A stretch of DNA of 64,000 bases from Lysinibacillus pakistanensis (lineage in GTDB: Bacteria > Bacillota > Bacilli > Bacillales_A > Planococcaceae): contig NZ_CP126101.1 in NCBI RefSeq assembly GCF_030123245.1, forward strand, positions 494,501 to 558,500. The letters run 5' to 3'. Under the pieces are notes generated by a model. The model searched no databases, had not been told where the DNA came from, and saw only the letters and a program-made list of their open reading frames with translations. Within the stretch, counting starts at the first letter, position 1; each line of letters starts with the position of its first letter. A program made the translations under genes and the position numbers. Of this stretch, positions 9,759-18,810 are shown piece after piece.

Positions 9759-9881
9759 GTGCGCATGCCAGCATTGCCTAAAAAGAAGTCTCCTCCAAAG
9801 GAAGCACCTAGCTCATGGTGGAAAGTTATTAAAGCGTATTTAGCCCGAGGGAAGTTTTACCGTTTACCACCTCGGAATTAA
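9759..9881 (+). CDS. Small basic hypothetical protein (40 aa)
   Basis: This short frame starts at a GTG nine bases after a perfect AAAGGAG and ends at TAA, just before a strong terminator. An in-frame ATG two codons later lies too far from the ribosome site. The product is strongly basic and proline-rich at both ends (PKKKSPPKEAP near the start, a final RLPPRN) with a central WWKVIKAYLARGKFY amphipathic segment. That could bind nucleic acid or a membrane surface. I do not recognise a family. A clear ribosome site and its own terminator support it as a real gene despite its size. Confidence 0.55.
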   Translation: MRMPALPKKKSPPKEAPSSWWKVIKAYLARGKFYRLPPRN

Positions 9882-9895
9882 TAAAGGAGCATTTT

Positions 9896-9924
9896 AAAAA
9901 GTCGCCCAAATAGCGACTTTTTAT
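9896..9924. terminator. Bidirectional terminator
   Basis: AAAAAGTCGC (9896-9905) pairs with GCGACTTTTT (9913-9922). It can end both the small plus-strand gene and the convergent helD-like gene. Confidence 0.88.
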
Positions 9925-9938
9925 TACGAATGGGAATT

Positions 9939-12167
9939 TTAGCTTTCTAAAAGAAACGCTTCTTTTGCTGGACCGATTAAATAGAGTTCATGCATTGCTC
10001 GTGTAAGTGCCACATATAGTAGCTTTCTGTCAAGTTTTGTATCATAGAAAGGTGTATCGAACGCTGCGATGATGACTGCATCAAATTCAAGACCCTTTGC
10101 TAAATGGCTTGGCACTACAAGTAATAATTCCTGATCAATGGAATCGTTTTCTGTTAGCAGTTGGGCATTTATCTTATGGTCAGTTAAAGTTTTCTGCATT
10201 TTGAGCGCCTCTATTGACGTTTTACAAATTAACGCAATGGATCGATGTCCTTTCGTTCGTATTGATTCAAAAATTGATTTAATTTTCAGAGCATCGAATG
10301 TATTTGCTTGTATGAAGGTTGGCGCATTGCCATGACGAACTACAGGCTCCACAAGGGGTAGCTGTTCTTCCATTTGGGCTAAAACCTTATTTGCGACCTC
10401 CATGATTTCAATGGTTGTACGGTAACTTTTTTGAAGTGTCCTAAAGCTTGCACGAGGAAATAACTGTTGGACAGGCTCCCAGGCAGTTAGTGAACGATAA
10501 CTATGAATACCTTGGGCTAAATCACCTACCATTGTAAACATATCTGTCTCAAGTCCAGATTTTAAAGCAGCAAGCTGGAATAAACTATAGTCCTGTACTT
10601 CATCAATAAAAACCACCCGCATTTTCCATTCATCTGAAATACCCTTTAAGCGAGCCTGTAAATAATACAATGCGGCTAAATCTTCAAGAACCCATTGTTC
10701 CTTTAGATGAGCCTGTAAAAACTGCTGTTGTTCAAGGTAATGCCACTCCGGTGCAAGCTCTGCTAAAAGCTCAGGTTTTGTAAGTAGGGTGCGATATAGT
10801 GTTTTTATATTATGTTTAGAGAAACGACGCATATAAACAGTTGCTGTGGATTTAGCCTCTTTTTCGATGGCGGGTATTCGTTCATCCCGCTCATCAATAA
10901 ATTTTGTTACGACACGACGACGTTTGTCATCATCTCGAATTCCATTCAAAGCTTTGCCAAGAGCTTCATCATATTTCTTATGCAACATATTTAAGACGGC
11001 TTGCTTCTTTTGGCGCACATGGCTAGCTAAAATCTTTTTAATATGATCAAGCCGTTTTTCAATAGGCATATAAGAAAATTCATATAAGAATAGCTTCTTT
11101 AGATGGGAAGCGCGCATAATACAATATTTTTCGATGAATACATCCTCAAATTGCTCAGCGATTCCCTGCTCCAGCTTTTGAACATAACGCTCTATAACAT
11201 CACGATAATAAAGTGAGCCCTTCATCTCAGATATCCAAGCAGTGGACTGCTGAGATTCACCCGCAACAAGCGTTTCTAACTGCTCATTAGGGTTTTGAAG
11301 TTTTAGCTTAAGCTTAGTGGCAGCAAGGACATAATCCGAAAAGGTTGTTTGGCAAATTTTATCAACGCCAAGTTCTGGCAATACGTCACCAATATAATCG
11401 ATAAATAGCTTATTTGGTGCTAATATCATGAGCTGTTCAGGGTTAAAATGCTCGCCCATAGTATAGAGGAAGTAAGAGATTCGATGGAGAGCTATCGTTG
11501 TTTTTCCGCTACCAGCAGCACCCTGTACGATAATAGGCTGACGAAGATGTGCTCGAATAATTTCATTCTGTTCTTTTTGAATAGTTGAGACGATTTCCGT
11601 TAAACGTACATCTGCCTTACCAGCTAATGCTTCTTGGAGTAATTCATCATTGGTCGTTAAATCAATATCCCGAATATCAAGCAATTCACCATTTTCGATT
11701 TTATATTGACGCTTGGCAAATAGGTGACCTTTATGGATTTCCCCTCGAACATCATACTCCATATCACCAAGTCGCCCATCGTAATAGACGTTAGCAACTG
11801 GTGAACGCCAATCTACAATAATTGGCTCGTGTGTCTCTCGATGGAATAATGAGGTTTTGCCGATATAAAGAAACTCCTCTGGATCACCAGTCTTTTGAAA
11901 ATGGATTCTGGCAAAATACGGTTTCTTTTGAACAGCCTCTAAGCCTTCTTTCTGGTTTCGAGCCATTTCAAAAAATCGGGCGTTGGCAAGGATATTTAAA
12001 TAACTCAAACTAGAGTCTAAGTAATCAAGATCTGCCATTGATTTCCGGATATTTTCCTGCGCTGATTGCAAATCTCTTCGCGATTCACTTAAAATTTGTT
12101 GCATATAATTTTTAGTAAAGGTCAGCCATTCCACCTCAGCCTGAAAATCTGGATGTTGTGCAGTCAT
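9939..12167 (-). CDS. helD: HelD-like RNA polymerase recycling ATPase (UvrD-type)
   Basis: A protein of about 742 residues with the HelD layout: an N-terminal coiled-coil arm (about 1-75), then a UvrD-like ATPase split by inserts. Walker A is GAAGSGKTTIALHR near residue 220 and Walker B is FIDEVQDYS. Later motifs are LQKSYRTT, HLAKGLEFDAVI and LLYVALTRAMHELYL. HelD proteins of Gram-positive bacteria remove stalled RNA polymerase from DNA using ATP; they are not classical helicases. The reading frame extends to a GTG at 12176, but that overlaps the GGAGG; the ATG at 12167, eight bases after it, is chosen. B. subtilis HelD is of similar length. A different UvrD-family role cannot be fully excluded. 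Confidence 0.87.
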   Translation of the reverse strand: MTAQHPDFQAEVEWLTFTKNYMQQILSESRRDLQSAQENIRKSMADLDYLDSSLSYLNILANARFFEMARNQKEGLEAVQKKPYFARIHFQKTGDPEEFLYIGKTSLFHRETHEPIIVDWRSPVANVYYDGRLGDMEYDVRGEIHKGHLFAKRQYKIENGELLDIRDIDLTTNDELLQEALAGKADVRLTEIVSTIQKEQNEIIRAHLRQPIIVQGAAGSGKTTIALHRISYFLYTMGEHFNPEQLMILAPNKLFIDYIGDVLPELGVDKICQTTFSDYVLAATKLKLKLQNPNEQLETLVAGESQQSTAWISEMKGSLYYRDVIERYVQKLEQGIAEQFEDVFIEKYCIMRASHLKKLFLYEFSYMPIEKRLDHIKKILASHVRQKKQAVLNMLHKKYDEALGKALNGIRDDDKRRRVVTKFIDERDERIPAIEKEAKSTATVYMRRFSKHNIKTLYRTLLTKPELLAELAPEWHYLEQQQFLQAHLKEQWVLEDLAALYYLQARLKGISDEWKMRVVFIDEVQDYSLFQLAALKSGLETDMFTMVGDLAQGIHSYRSLTAWEPVQQLFPRASFRTLQKSYRTTIEIMEVANKVLAQMEEQLPLVEPVVRHGNAPTFIQANTFDALKIKSIFESIRTKGHRSIALICKTSIEALKMQKTLTDHKINAQLLTENDSIDQELLLVVPSHLAKGLEFDAVIIAAFDTPFYDTKLDRKLLYVALTRAMHELYLIGPAKEAFLLES

Positions 12168-12353
12168 TTTTAGCACCTCCTAAGTACTTACAATTTCAAA
12201 GTAGATTATCATACTACTATATATAATATTTACCATCAAGTGAAAGCGAAATAGGCTAATTATGTTACTATTAGATTTAGAGGCAAGAAAAATTGTTCGA
12301 ACATATAATTGGCAATTTTATCAAATAAAAAGATATCAAAGGGGGGTATAGCT

Positions 12354-13085
12354 TTGGATATTTTCGCACATAGAGGCGTTTCTGCACATTACCCTGAAAA
12401 TACGGCTGCTGCATTTCGCGCAGCATCGAGGCTTCCCATTGCAGGTATCGAGTTAGATGTCCATGTAACAGCTGATGGCGAGCTAGTGGTCATTCATGAT
12501 GAAACAATTGATCGGACATCCAATGGCTGTGGCTATGTTAAAGATTATACCTTACAGCAGTTGCGCGGATTTGATTTTGGTTCATGGTTTTCTGTGGAAT
12601 TTGAAGGTGAAAGTATTCCAACTTTGAGTGAAATACTTGAACTATTTGCAGGTACAAATCATCGTATTAATATTGAGCTTAAGACAGATGTGATACCATA
12701 TAACGGGATTGAAGCTCTTGTAATGAAGGTAGTCGCTGCACATCAAATGACAGAAAGAGTGATCATTTCCTCCTTTAATCATGAATCGATACAAATTATC
12801 TCACTGATGGCACCCTATATTGAAACTGCAGCTTTATTTGCTGAAGTTTTAGTTGATTTTAACGGCTATGCTGCTCAAATTCCAGCAAATGCAATCCATG
12901 TTAGCTTACCAGCAGCATATTTTAAATCTGTTGATAAGGCTTTGCAGGAAGGAGCACTTGTACGGGTGTATACAGTGAATGATGTCGTGCAAGCTGAGCA
13001 TTTACAGGGACTTGGTATAGGAGCAATATTTACAGATGATCCAGAGAAGATTATGACTGGATTAAGTGGGCAGAAAAAGGCATGA
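12354..13085 (+). CDS. Glycerophosphodiester phosphodiesterase
   Basis: This GDPD-family enzyme of ~243 residues hydrolyses glycerophosphodiesters to glycerol-3-phosphate and an alcohol. The TIM-barrel signatures are present: FAHRGVSAHYPENT at the start (catalytic His and Arg), ELDVHVTADGELVVIHDE (metal-binding Glu and Asp, catalytic His), and NIELK further on. The C-terminus has VYTVND and GIFTDDP-like (GAIFTDDPEKI). The longest frame begins at 12309, but AAAGGGGGG lies inside that extension, a few bases before the TTG at 12354. The TTG start puts the HRG motif at the usual distance from the N-terminus. No signal peptide is seen, so it is cytosolic. Confidence 0.9.
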   Translation: MDIFAHRGVSAHYPENTAAAFRAASRLPIAGIELDVHVTADGELVVIHDETIDRTSNGCGYVKDYTLQQLRGFDFGSWFSVEFEGESIPTLSEILELFAGTNHRINIELKTDVIPYNGIEALVMKVVAAHQMTERVIISSFNHESIQIISLMAPYIETAALFAEVLVDFNGYAAQIPANAIHVSLPAAYFKSVDKALQEGALVRVYTVNDVVQAEHLQGLGIGAIFTDDPEKIMTGLSGQKKA

Positions 13086-13139
13086 ATGTAGGAGAGAGCG
13101 CTGATACATTTTAATATCAGCACTCTAAATCCTAGCAAA

Positions 13140-14171
13140 TTACCATTTCGCACGATGCTCTTCGATACAGCCGAGCATCTGTCGAATGATAAGTGTTTCT
13201 CCGTTGTCTAGTAAAACCGAACCGTCGTAATAGCCAAACATTTGATGTACCTCAGATTTTACAAGTCCCGCATTTGTTGTAGAAACTCGCTCGAAAAATG
13301 GGGAGAACGTTAGTGAAACTTGATCGGAAAATTTAGTTTTGATTTTCCAACGTTGCATATAATCCTCTTGATCATAATGGAACAATAAATCTTCATGAAT
13401 TTTAGTCATTTTACCATCGACGAAAACGGCATTCTCTGTCATGCCAGTTCCATCGGTCCATTTTCCGCCTAAATTTAGACCAATACGTCTACCGCGAACT
13501 CGTTGTGAAGCCATTCCCCAATTCCAAGTAGCCTCACGCGGCCAAATTCCTCGACCATAATCTAAAACCGCAAAGTTTTCCTCTGGAGAAAATGTATAAC
13601 GGCGAGTACCGATTGTCACAACACCTGAAGTAGGAAGTGTATGATGCTTTCCTGTAAATTGAAAGGTTTTACGGTTCCAAGGGATGACTACATTTAAGGT
13701 TTCATCTGTAGGTGGATGCTGAATGATAAGCTTTGCACGTAAAACGTCTCCATCAAAGTTTGGGATTGAAACAGATAGATGCGTTTCATTTTGGATATAG
13801 GTCATATCAATCATCATTTCACTATTTTTGAATGTTACTGATTCTAGCACTTGAGTAGGCATTTTTAGCTTTCCGCCCAATGGTATCGTTATCGTTTTTT
13901 CAAAGTAGCGCTGAGTTTCATATTCAAGGAAATAGACGAAGCAGACCGCTGCGTAGTCTAGATGACTGATAGTCGCAGAGAATAATATTTCATCACCGTA
14001 GACACACCAATAGTTCCATTTCTTTTTGCGCATGATATGGCCACTTAAATTGCTGTTTATAAGAGGCTTTCGTGCAAATCCAATGGCTGCTGGATTTAAA
14101 TTACCCTTTTTATCGCATAAAAGAGTGGTTTGTAAAATCTCCTTTTCAGCATGCTGCTTCACATTCAACAT
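13140..14171 (-). CDS. DUF2804 family protein
   Basis: A 343-residue protein matching the DUF2804 family, whose biochemical role is not established. It is rich in beta strands and aromatic residues. Conserved-looking stretches include KKKWNYWCVYGDEILFSATI near residue 50, DYGRGIWPREATWNWGMASQ near 205 and a GRRIGLNLGGKWTDGTGMTEN segment just after it. No signal peptide or membrane segment is seen. It stands alone on the minus strand, convergent with the GDPD gene. Its function is unknown; the fold may be carbohydrate- or lipid-binding, but that is only a guess. Confidence 0.8.
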   Translation of the reverse strand: MLNVKQHAEKEILQTTLLCDKKGNLNPAAIGFARKPLINSNLSGHIMRKKKWNYWCVYGDEILFSATISHLDYAAVCFVYFLEYETQRYFEKTITIPLGGKLKMPTQVLESVTFKNSEMMIDMTYIQNETHLSVSIPNFDGDVLRAKLIIQHPPTDETLNVVIPWNRKTFQFTGKHHTLPTSGVVTIGTRRYTFSPEENFAVLDYGRGIWPREATWNWGMASQRVRGRRIGLNLGGKWTDGTGMTENAVFVDGKMTKIHEDLLFHYDQEDYMQRWKIKTKFSDQVSLTFSPFFERVSTTNAGLVKSEVHQMFGYYDGSVLLDNGETLIIRQMLGCIEEHRAKW

Positions 14172-14344
14172 CCCTTCTGGTCATAAAATAAAAGTCTATA
14201 CTTCGTTACCCTTATTGTAGCAAAAACTATCTTAAAATTGGAAAAGATAGTGTTAAATCAGACCTCTTTCATCAATTATGCGAATAAGGACCTAATTAAT
14301 AGAAATCCCACTGTCTACATATCATGAACAGAAGGAGGGAAGGC

Positions 14345-14839
14345 GTGGCGAACATGTATAACAGGCAGGCTGCTGTACAGTACGCAAATTTATGGTGGAA
14401 CAGACGAAATCCGGCATTTCCAAACTTTACGGTTGATTGTACGAATTATATATCCCAATGCTTACTTGCTGGTGGAGCGCCTATGCGAGGAGCACCGAGT
14501 AGGGATAGAGGCTGGTGGATTCAACAGGGCAATTGGAGCTTTAGCTGGTCTGTTGCACATTCCTTGAGATGGTATTTGGAAGGTTCAAAAACCGGACTGA
14601 AGGGAAGGAGGGTTCAATCCGCTGAAGAATTGGATCTTGGTGATGTGATTTTTTATGATTTCCAGGGGGATGGGAGAATTGACCATTCTGTTATTGTGAC
14701 AAGTATTCAGGATGGTGTTCCTTACGTGAATGCTCATACTTCAGATAGTATTAATCGATCATATCTTTATGAGGATTCTACAGCCTATACACCAAGCATG
14801 GCTTATTATTTCTACCATATTGATGATAGTTTTGCTTAA
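14345..14839 (+). CDS. Amidase-domain protein (Amidase_6, CHAP/NlpC-like fold)
   Basis: A ~164-residue protein covering one putative amidase domain (Amidase_6). The Cys of the VDCTNYISQCLLAGGAP motif is the likely nucleophile, the His of IDHSVIVTS the likely base, and the conserved W-rich SFSWSVAHSLRWYL lies between. In Bacillaceae this domain often sits in cell-wall or spore-associated proteins, but here it stands alone and no signal peptide is visible. Its cellular location is therefore uncertain. AGGAGG lies six bases before a GTG at 14345, so the upstream ATG of the longest frame (14324) is rejected. Hydrolysis of peptidoglycan or a peptide amide is inferred from the fold. Confidence 0.85.
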   Translation: MANMYNRQAAVQYANLWWNRRNPAFPNFTVDCTNYISQCLLAGGAPMRGAPSRDRGWWIQQGNWSFSWSVAHSLRWYLEGSKTGLKGRRVQSAEELDLGDVIFYDFQGDGRIDHSVIVTSIQDGVPYVNAHTSDSINRSYLYEDSTAYTPSMAYYFYHIDDSFA

Positions 14840-14938
14840 AAAGATAGCTGTTTTAAAGCTCATCATTTTGTGATAATGTGGAAGATAGAAGAGATCCATT
14901 ATAATACGATGTAATGTTATAGAAGGAGATAGTATACT

Positions 14939-15511
14939 ATGAGCGAACAATTTTTGTCTGTTAGGGATGCCATTATTCAGCGTCGTTCCATTAAAAAATT
15001 TAATGGGCAGCCAGTAGATCGTGAAGACCTATTGGAGGTTATTGATGATGCAGTATGGGCACCCAATCATGGGAATCGAGAGCCATGGCGTTTAGTTGTT
15101 GCATGTGGTAAGGAGTTATATGCGCTTCACGATTTATTGCGTGATTTAACGGTACCCAAATGGCAAGAGCTTTCTAATGAGGACTTAACAAAGCAAATGA
15201 CAAAATTCACATTAGCAGGTGGCTATGCTTTTATCATCGTTCCAGAGGATGCTCGTCAAAAAGAGCGTTTAGAAGATTACGCTGCAGCGAGTATCTTTAT
15301 TCAAAATATTCAATTGCTAGCATGGGATAGAGGGATTGGTTCTTGCTGGAAAACACCTGCTTTCTTAGATCAACCAAAATTCCGTGAGGCTTTAAAAGTG
15401 CAGCCTGGTGAACGTGTCATTGCAATGCTGCAAGTTGGCTATTTTGATGAAGTTCCAAAAGGAAAAGAACGAAAAAAATCACAAGATATTGTGACGATTT
15501 TTGGCCAATAA
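14939..15511 (+). CDS. Nitroreductase family protein
   Basis: A 190-residue FMN-dependent nitroreductase-like protein. The N-terminal RRSIKKFNGQPV is the usual FMN-binding signature (Arg-Arg-Ser), followed by APNHGNREPWRLVVA. A second FMN-contact region, RGIGSCWKTPAF, lies near residue 140. Members reduce nitro compounds, quinones or flavins with NAD(P)H; the physiological substrate is unknown. It has a good GGAG site and is followed by a strong bidirectional terminator, so it is probably monocistronic. Confidence 0.88.
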   Translation: MSEQFLSVRDAIIQRRSIKKFNGQPVDREDLLEVIDDAVWAPNHGNREPWRLVVACGKELYALHDLLRDLTVPKWQELSNEDLTKQMTKFTLAGGYAFIIVPEDARQKERLEDYAAASIFIQNIQLLAWDRGIGSCWKTPAFLDQPKFREALKVQPGERVIAMLQVGYFDEVPKGKERKKSQDIVTIFGQ

Positions 15512-15517
15512 AATCAT

Positions 15518-15556
15518 AAAATCCCCTCGCTTATAGTGATGAGGGGATTTTGATTT
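15518..15556. terminator. Bidirectional terminator
   Basis: AAAATCCCCTC (15518-15528) pairs with GAGGGGATTTT (15541-15551). It separates the convergent nitroreductase and dipeptidase genes. Confidence 0.9.
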
Positions 15557-15564
15557 TCTTAAAG

Positions 15565-16947
15565 TTATTTTTGTAATGCAGCCACTTCAAATAAATAATC
15601 GCTTAAAACGCGCAGTCCTTTATCGAAGTTTTCTAAATGGAAATGTTCATTTGGTGCATGGAAGTTTTCACTAGACAAACCAAAGCCCATTAATACGACT
15701 GGTAATTCTAAAATTTCATCAAAGGCAGCCACGATAGGGATTGATCCACCGCCACGCGTATAGGCAGTTGGGACATTATAAACTTTTTCATATGATCGAC
15801 CAGCAGCTTGGATGAATGGGTGGTCAAATGGTGTTAAGAATGGACGCCCTTTATCGAATTCAGAGATTGCCACTTCAACACCAGTTGGCTTATGTTTTTC
15901 AACATGCGCCTTTAACAGTGCTACAATTTCTTCGGGTTCTTGATTTGGCACAAGACGGCATGTGATTTTAGCGCCAGCCTCAGCAGGAAGGACTGTTTTA
16001 ATGCCTTCGCCAGAGAACCCACCAAATACACCATTTACCTCTAATGTCGGACGTGCCCAAGTACGCTCTAAATAGGAATAACCAGCCTCACCGAATAATT
16101 CCTTGACGCCAACCTCATCCTTCACTGACTCCTCATCGAAACCAAGCGCACGATATGCTTCACGTTCTTCTTCAGTTAATGGTAATACTTTATCGTAGAA
16201 GCCTTCAACTTGAATGGTGCCATGCTCATCACGGAAGGATGCCAAAATTTCTGCTAATGCATGGATAGCATTTTGTACGCCTCCACCATAAAGACCAGAA
16301 TGCAAATCACCTTTAGCTCCACGAACGTTAATTTGAATACCTGTTAAACCACGTAAACCATAGCATACTGCAGGCTTACCAGGACCATAAAGTCCAGTAT
16401 CAGAAATTAAAATTAAGTCTGCTGCTAATTTTTCTTTATGCTCTTCTACAAAGGCAGGTAGATTAGGACTTCCGATTTCTTCTTCGCCCTCATAAATAAA
16501 TTTAACATTGACGGGTAAAGTCCCTGTAGTCGCAAATAATGCTTCAATCATTTTTAGATGCATAAACACTTGCCCTTTATCATCACTGGCACCACGAGCA
16601 AATAGCTTATTGTCTCGAATTGTAGGGTCGAAAGGGTTACTATCCCATAAATTTAATGGATCAACAGGCTGTACATCATAATGACCATAAAACAGAATAG
16701 TCGGTTTGCCTTCAGCATGAAGCCAATCAGCATAAACAACAGGGTGTCCAGCAGTTTGAGTGATGGAGATATTTTCTAGATTTAGCTTGTCAAACGCATT
16801 AGCCAGCCATTGTGCGGCATTTTGAATATCACCTTTATGCTCAGATAAAGAGCTAATACTAGGAATACGTAAAAATTCCTTTAATTCATTCAAATGCTCC
16901 TCACGATGTTCTGCGAAGTAAGCATCTAGTTGCTGTAAATTTGTCAT
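15565..16947 (-). CDS. M20-family metallodipeptidase
   Basis: A 460-residue M20 peptidase of the dipeptidase/CNDP-like group, probably a cytosolic two-metal enzyme that cleaves dipeptides. Metal and catalytic motifs are intact: GHYDVQP (His ligand, catalytic Asp), GASDDKGQ (bridging Asp), EGEEEIGSPN (general-base Glu), the Asp of LISDTGLYG, and the C-terminal FHAPNEHF (His ligand). A dimerisation insert with GAKGDLHSGLYGGGVQNA lies between about 205 and 325. Length is normal for the family. It is monocistronic, and the start at 16947 has a purine-rich AAAGAGGG site. Confidence 0.92.
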   Translation of the reverse strand: MTNLQQLDAYFAEHREEHLNELKEFLRIPSISSLSEHKGDIQNAAQWLANAFDKLNLENISITQTAGHPVVYADWLHAEGKPTILFYGHYDVQPVDPLNLWDSNPFDPTIRDNKLFARGASDDKGQVFMHLKMIEALFATTGTLPVNVKFIYEGEEEIGSPNLPAFVEEHKEKLAADLILISDTGLYGPGKPAVCYGLRGLTGIQINVRGAKGDLHSGLYGGGVQNAIHALAEILASFRDEHGTIQVEGFYDKVLPLTEEEREAYRALGFDEESVKDEVGVKELFGEAGYSYLERTWARPTLEVNGVFGGFSGEGIKTVLPAEAGAKITCRLVPNQEPEEIVALLKAHVEKHKPTGVEVAISEFDKGRPFLTPFDHPFIQAAGRSYEKVYNVPTAYTRGGGSIPIVAAFDEILELPVVLMGFGLSSENFHAPNEHFHLENFDKGLRVLSDYLFEVAALQK

Positions 16948-17042
16948 CTAACATCCCTCTTTCTAATTATTTCGATAATAGAAATAGTATAGCATAATGT
17001 GGCTGGGGAATCTTGTTATAGCAATGGTTTCCGCCATATACT

Positions 17043-17330
17043 TTAATGATTAGTCCCGATTTTAGCCCCACTAGCCTGTAAAGTTTGACTAAAGAATGAT
17101 ACAGATTCAGCTTCTAATTCCTTTAGAACATGGCCGTATACATCCATTATCATTTTGGGTGTATTGCCTAATCGTTCAGTAATAACCTTCACATTGAGTC
17201 CACGATTTAACAAGATGGTGCAATGTGTATGACGTAAACCATGTATTGTTGTTTTTGGCAGTCCAGTTCGATCTAAAATTTTATTGAAAGGAAAAATAGG
17301 ACCATAAATAGGACTTGTTGGAGCAACGGA
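17043..17330 (-). pseudogene. C-terminal remnant of a phage/ICE tyrosine integrase
   Basis: Read on the minus strand, this frame runs from just after a TAG to a TAA at 17043-17045. It encodes about 95 residues typical of the catalytic end of tyrosine recombinases. It contains HGLRHTHCT (the His-x-x-Arg box), ITERLGNTPKMIMDVYGH with the nucleophilic Tyr, and a usual integrase tail. No start codon with a ribosome site exists and the N-terminal two thirds are missing, so it is a dead fragment. It sits next to an accessory region with small ORFs, which suggests an eroded integrated element. Confidence 0.85.
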
Positions 17331-17430
17331 CTAAGGGTGAATGTGAAATTCCTTGATAATGGTAGGCGTTTAATTATTTTTGCTGTGGACTTAGATGTAG
17401 AAGTTTAATGATTCCATCGTTAATACCGAT

Positions 17431-17462
17431 AAGACCACTCCATGATAGATGGCAATAAATAG
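17431..17462 (+). repeat. Island-flanking imperfect direct repeat, left copy
   Basis: The sequence AAGACCACTCCATGATAG and its continuation are repeated with few changes at 20122-20152. The unit can form a short CCACTC/GGGTGG-like hairpin in the right copy. The left copy lies 100 bases from the integrase remnant. It could be an att-like core or a duplicated terminator stem. Confidence 0.5.
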
Positions 17463-17552
17463 GCATTATCAAAACACTTACTTTGATAGGTGTTTTTTCT
17501 ATTACTGGAATTTGATATATAATATTTGTAAGTGAATTGGGAGGTATTATAT

Positions 17553-17990
17553 ATGGAAATTAGAAAACCTAGCAACACAGAACTAGAAGAAATTATAGCT
17601 CTTTCACCACAAGCTTTATTTGATGGTACACTGGGTGGAGTAAGCGCAAGTAATGAAAAAGTTTTAAACCTTATAGAACCTCTTCTAAAAAAAGGGTGCT
17701 ATTATTTGATAGCAACAGAGAATAATGAATTAATGGGATGGATCCTGATTGGGGAAAATAAAGACCAATTTACGGAACAATTAAACGGGTTTATCTATGA
17801 GCTATTCGTAAAAGAGTCATTTAGAGGTAGAGGTATTTCCAAAGAATTAATGAATGTTGCCATTGAACAATTGAGACAGGCAGGATATTCAGAAGTCAGA
17901 CTTAGTGCTTACGTAGGGAATAATGCTATTAAACTATATGAAAAAATGGGATTTAGTTTAAGAACAGTAAGTATGAAATTACAGTTGTAG
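17553..17990 (+). CDS. GNAT N-acetyltransferase
   Basis: A ~145-residue single GNAT domain. The acetyl-CoA loop reads FRGRGISKELMNVAI and the C-terminal motif is IKLYEKMGFSLRTVSMKL. The longest frame begins at a GTG at 17532, but the GGGAGG site lies inside it, eight bases before the ATG at 17553, which is chosen. It lies inside the accessory island and is followed by its own terminator, so it resembles a cargo gene. The acceptor substrate is unknown. Confidence 0.87.
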   Translation: MEIRKPSNTELEEIIALSPQALFDGTLGGVSASNEKVLNLIEPLLKKGCYYLIATENNELMGWILIGENKDQFTEQLNGFIYELFVKESFRGRGISKELMNVAIEQLRQAGYSEVRLSAYVGNNAIKLYEKMGFSLRTVSMKLQL

Positions 17991-18020
17991 AAGTCCTTAT
18001 TTAAACTAAAAATGACAAAT

Positions 18021-18058
18021 GACCAGGACTCACTTGGATGATGAGTGCCTGGTCTTTT
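18021..18058 (+). terminator. Rho-independent terminator
   Basis: GACCAGGACTCA (18021-18032) pairs with the complementary arm at 18042-18054 with one bulge, and TTTT follows. It ends the GNAT transcript. The right half recurs as an orphan arm near 18330-18352. Confidence 0.85.
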
Positions 18059-18061
18059 AGA

Positions 18062-18241
18062 TTAGTAAATATAAGGATTTTCTCTATGAAGTTGCCAATA
18101 AAGTTGAACTAATTGGGTTTCATACTTAAAATGCTTTTCGTAAAAGTACATATGCTTTTCAGGATCAATATGTTCATAGTAATTTGCTAAAGTTCCATAT
18201 AAACTTACCTTTTGAAGTAATTGTGCTAAACGTGGATCCAT
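18062..18241 (-). CDS. Small hypothetical protein (59 aa)
   Basis: This short frame starts with ATG six bases after AAAGGTGG and ends at TAA. The product is acidic/aromatic and probably helical, with LAQLLQKVSLYGTLANYYEH, then MYFYEKHFKYETQLVQLYW. Its density of Tyr and alternating hydrophobic residues looks like a real small protein, not noise. I do not recognise a family. It lies inside the accessory island, on the strand opposite the upstream GNAT gene and convergent with it, and may be element-derived. Confidence 0.55.
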   Translation of the reverse strand: MDPRLAQLLQKVSLYGTLANYYEHIDPEKHMYFYEKHFKYETQLVQLYWQLHRENPYIY

Positions 18242-18329
18242 AAAATTCCACCTTTCTTTGTCATGTAGTCATAACATATGCCATTGAAATAATTACTGTA
18301 TAGGCAAATAGGGGAATTACATTAACACC

Positions 18330-18353
18330 AATGAGTGCCTAGTCATTTTTTTA
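18330..18353 (+). repeat. Orphan half-copy of a terminator arm
   Basis: The stretch ATGAGTGCCTAGTCATTTTT repeats the right arm and T-run of the terminator at 18042-18057, without a left arm. It suggests local duplication and decay inside the island. Confidence 0.45.
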
Positions 18354-18377
18354 TTTGTACATACAAAAAACAGACAA

Positions 18378-18515
18378 CTAATATAAGTTATCTGTCTCAC
18401 GATCTGTATTGGACTGTTTAGCTTGCTCAATTACTTCCTCAAAGGCTGCTTTAATTTTCTCAATTGTATAACCAGCTTCCAGTAATTCTTGAGTTGTTTG
18501 TTCTAGTCTGTTCAT
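18378..18515 (-). CDS. Small hypothetical helical protein (45 aa)
   Basis: A 45-residue frame with a GAGGA site seven bases before the ATG. The sequence MNRLEQTTQELLEAGYTIEK begins a predicted amphipathic helix that continues IKAAFEEVIEQAKQ, with an acidic, polar tail. The pattern suits a small regulator or phage-type accessory protein that pairs through helices, but no family is recognised. It is oriented like the neighbouring 59-residue gene, which lies downstream of it on the same strand. Confidence 0.55.
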   Translation of the reverse strand: MNRLEQTTQELLEAGYTIEKIKAAFEEVIEQAKQSNTDRETDNLY

Positions 18516-18555
18516 TTAATTATCCTCATTATATATTTTGGATTATCTCCAACAT

Positions 18556-18737
18556 AAATAAGATTGAAGTTTGCTAGAAATATCAAAAGAGCCGTATTTG
18601 TAGGAGCGTATAGTAAGATTGTAGAGCGTTCTAATATGAAGTCGAATAAATCATCATCTGTGGATGGCAAAGAGCACAGGGAACGTCCAGTGCCTTTCTA
18701 TAATTGGTTAGAGGAAAGGAATATTCATAAACAATAA
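18556..18737 (+). pseudogene. C-terminal gene remnant ending in PVPFYNWLEER
   Basis: This plus-strand frame is open from just after a TAA and ends at TAA 18735-18737. It has no start with a ribosome site until an internal ATG at 18636, so it looks like the tail of a lost gene. The end reads RERPVPFYNWLEERNIHKQ. A DNA duplicate of the PVPFYNWL part lies at 19522-19554, also at the end of an open stretch. The original gene is not identified. Confidence 0.45.
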
Positions 18738-18810
18738 ATAAGCGCATGACGCAATTTAACCTTTTTTAAATCATACACCTATTTATTGTATTAATAGTAG
18801 AGGGAATTCT

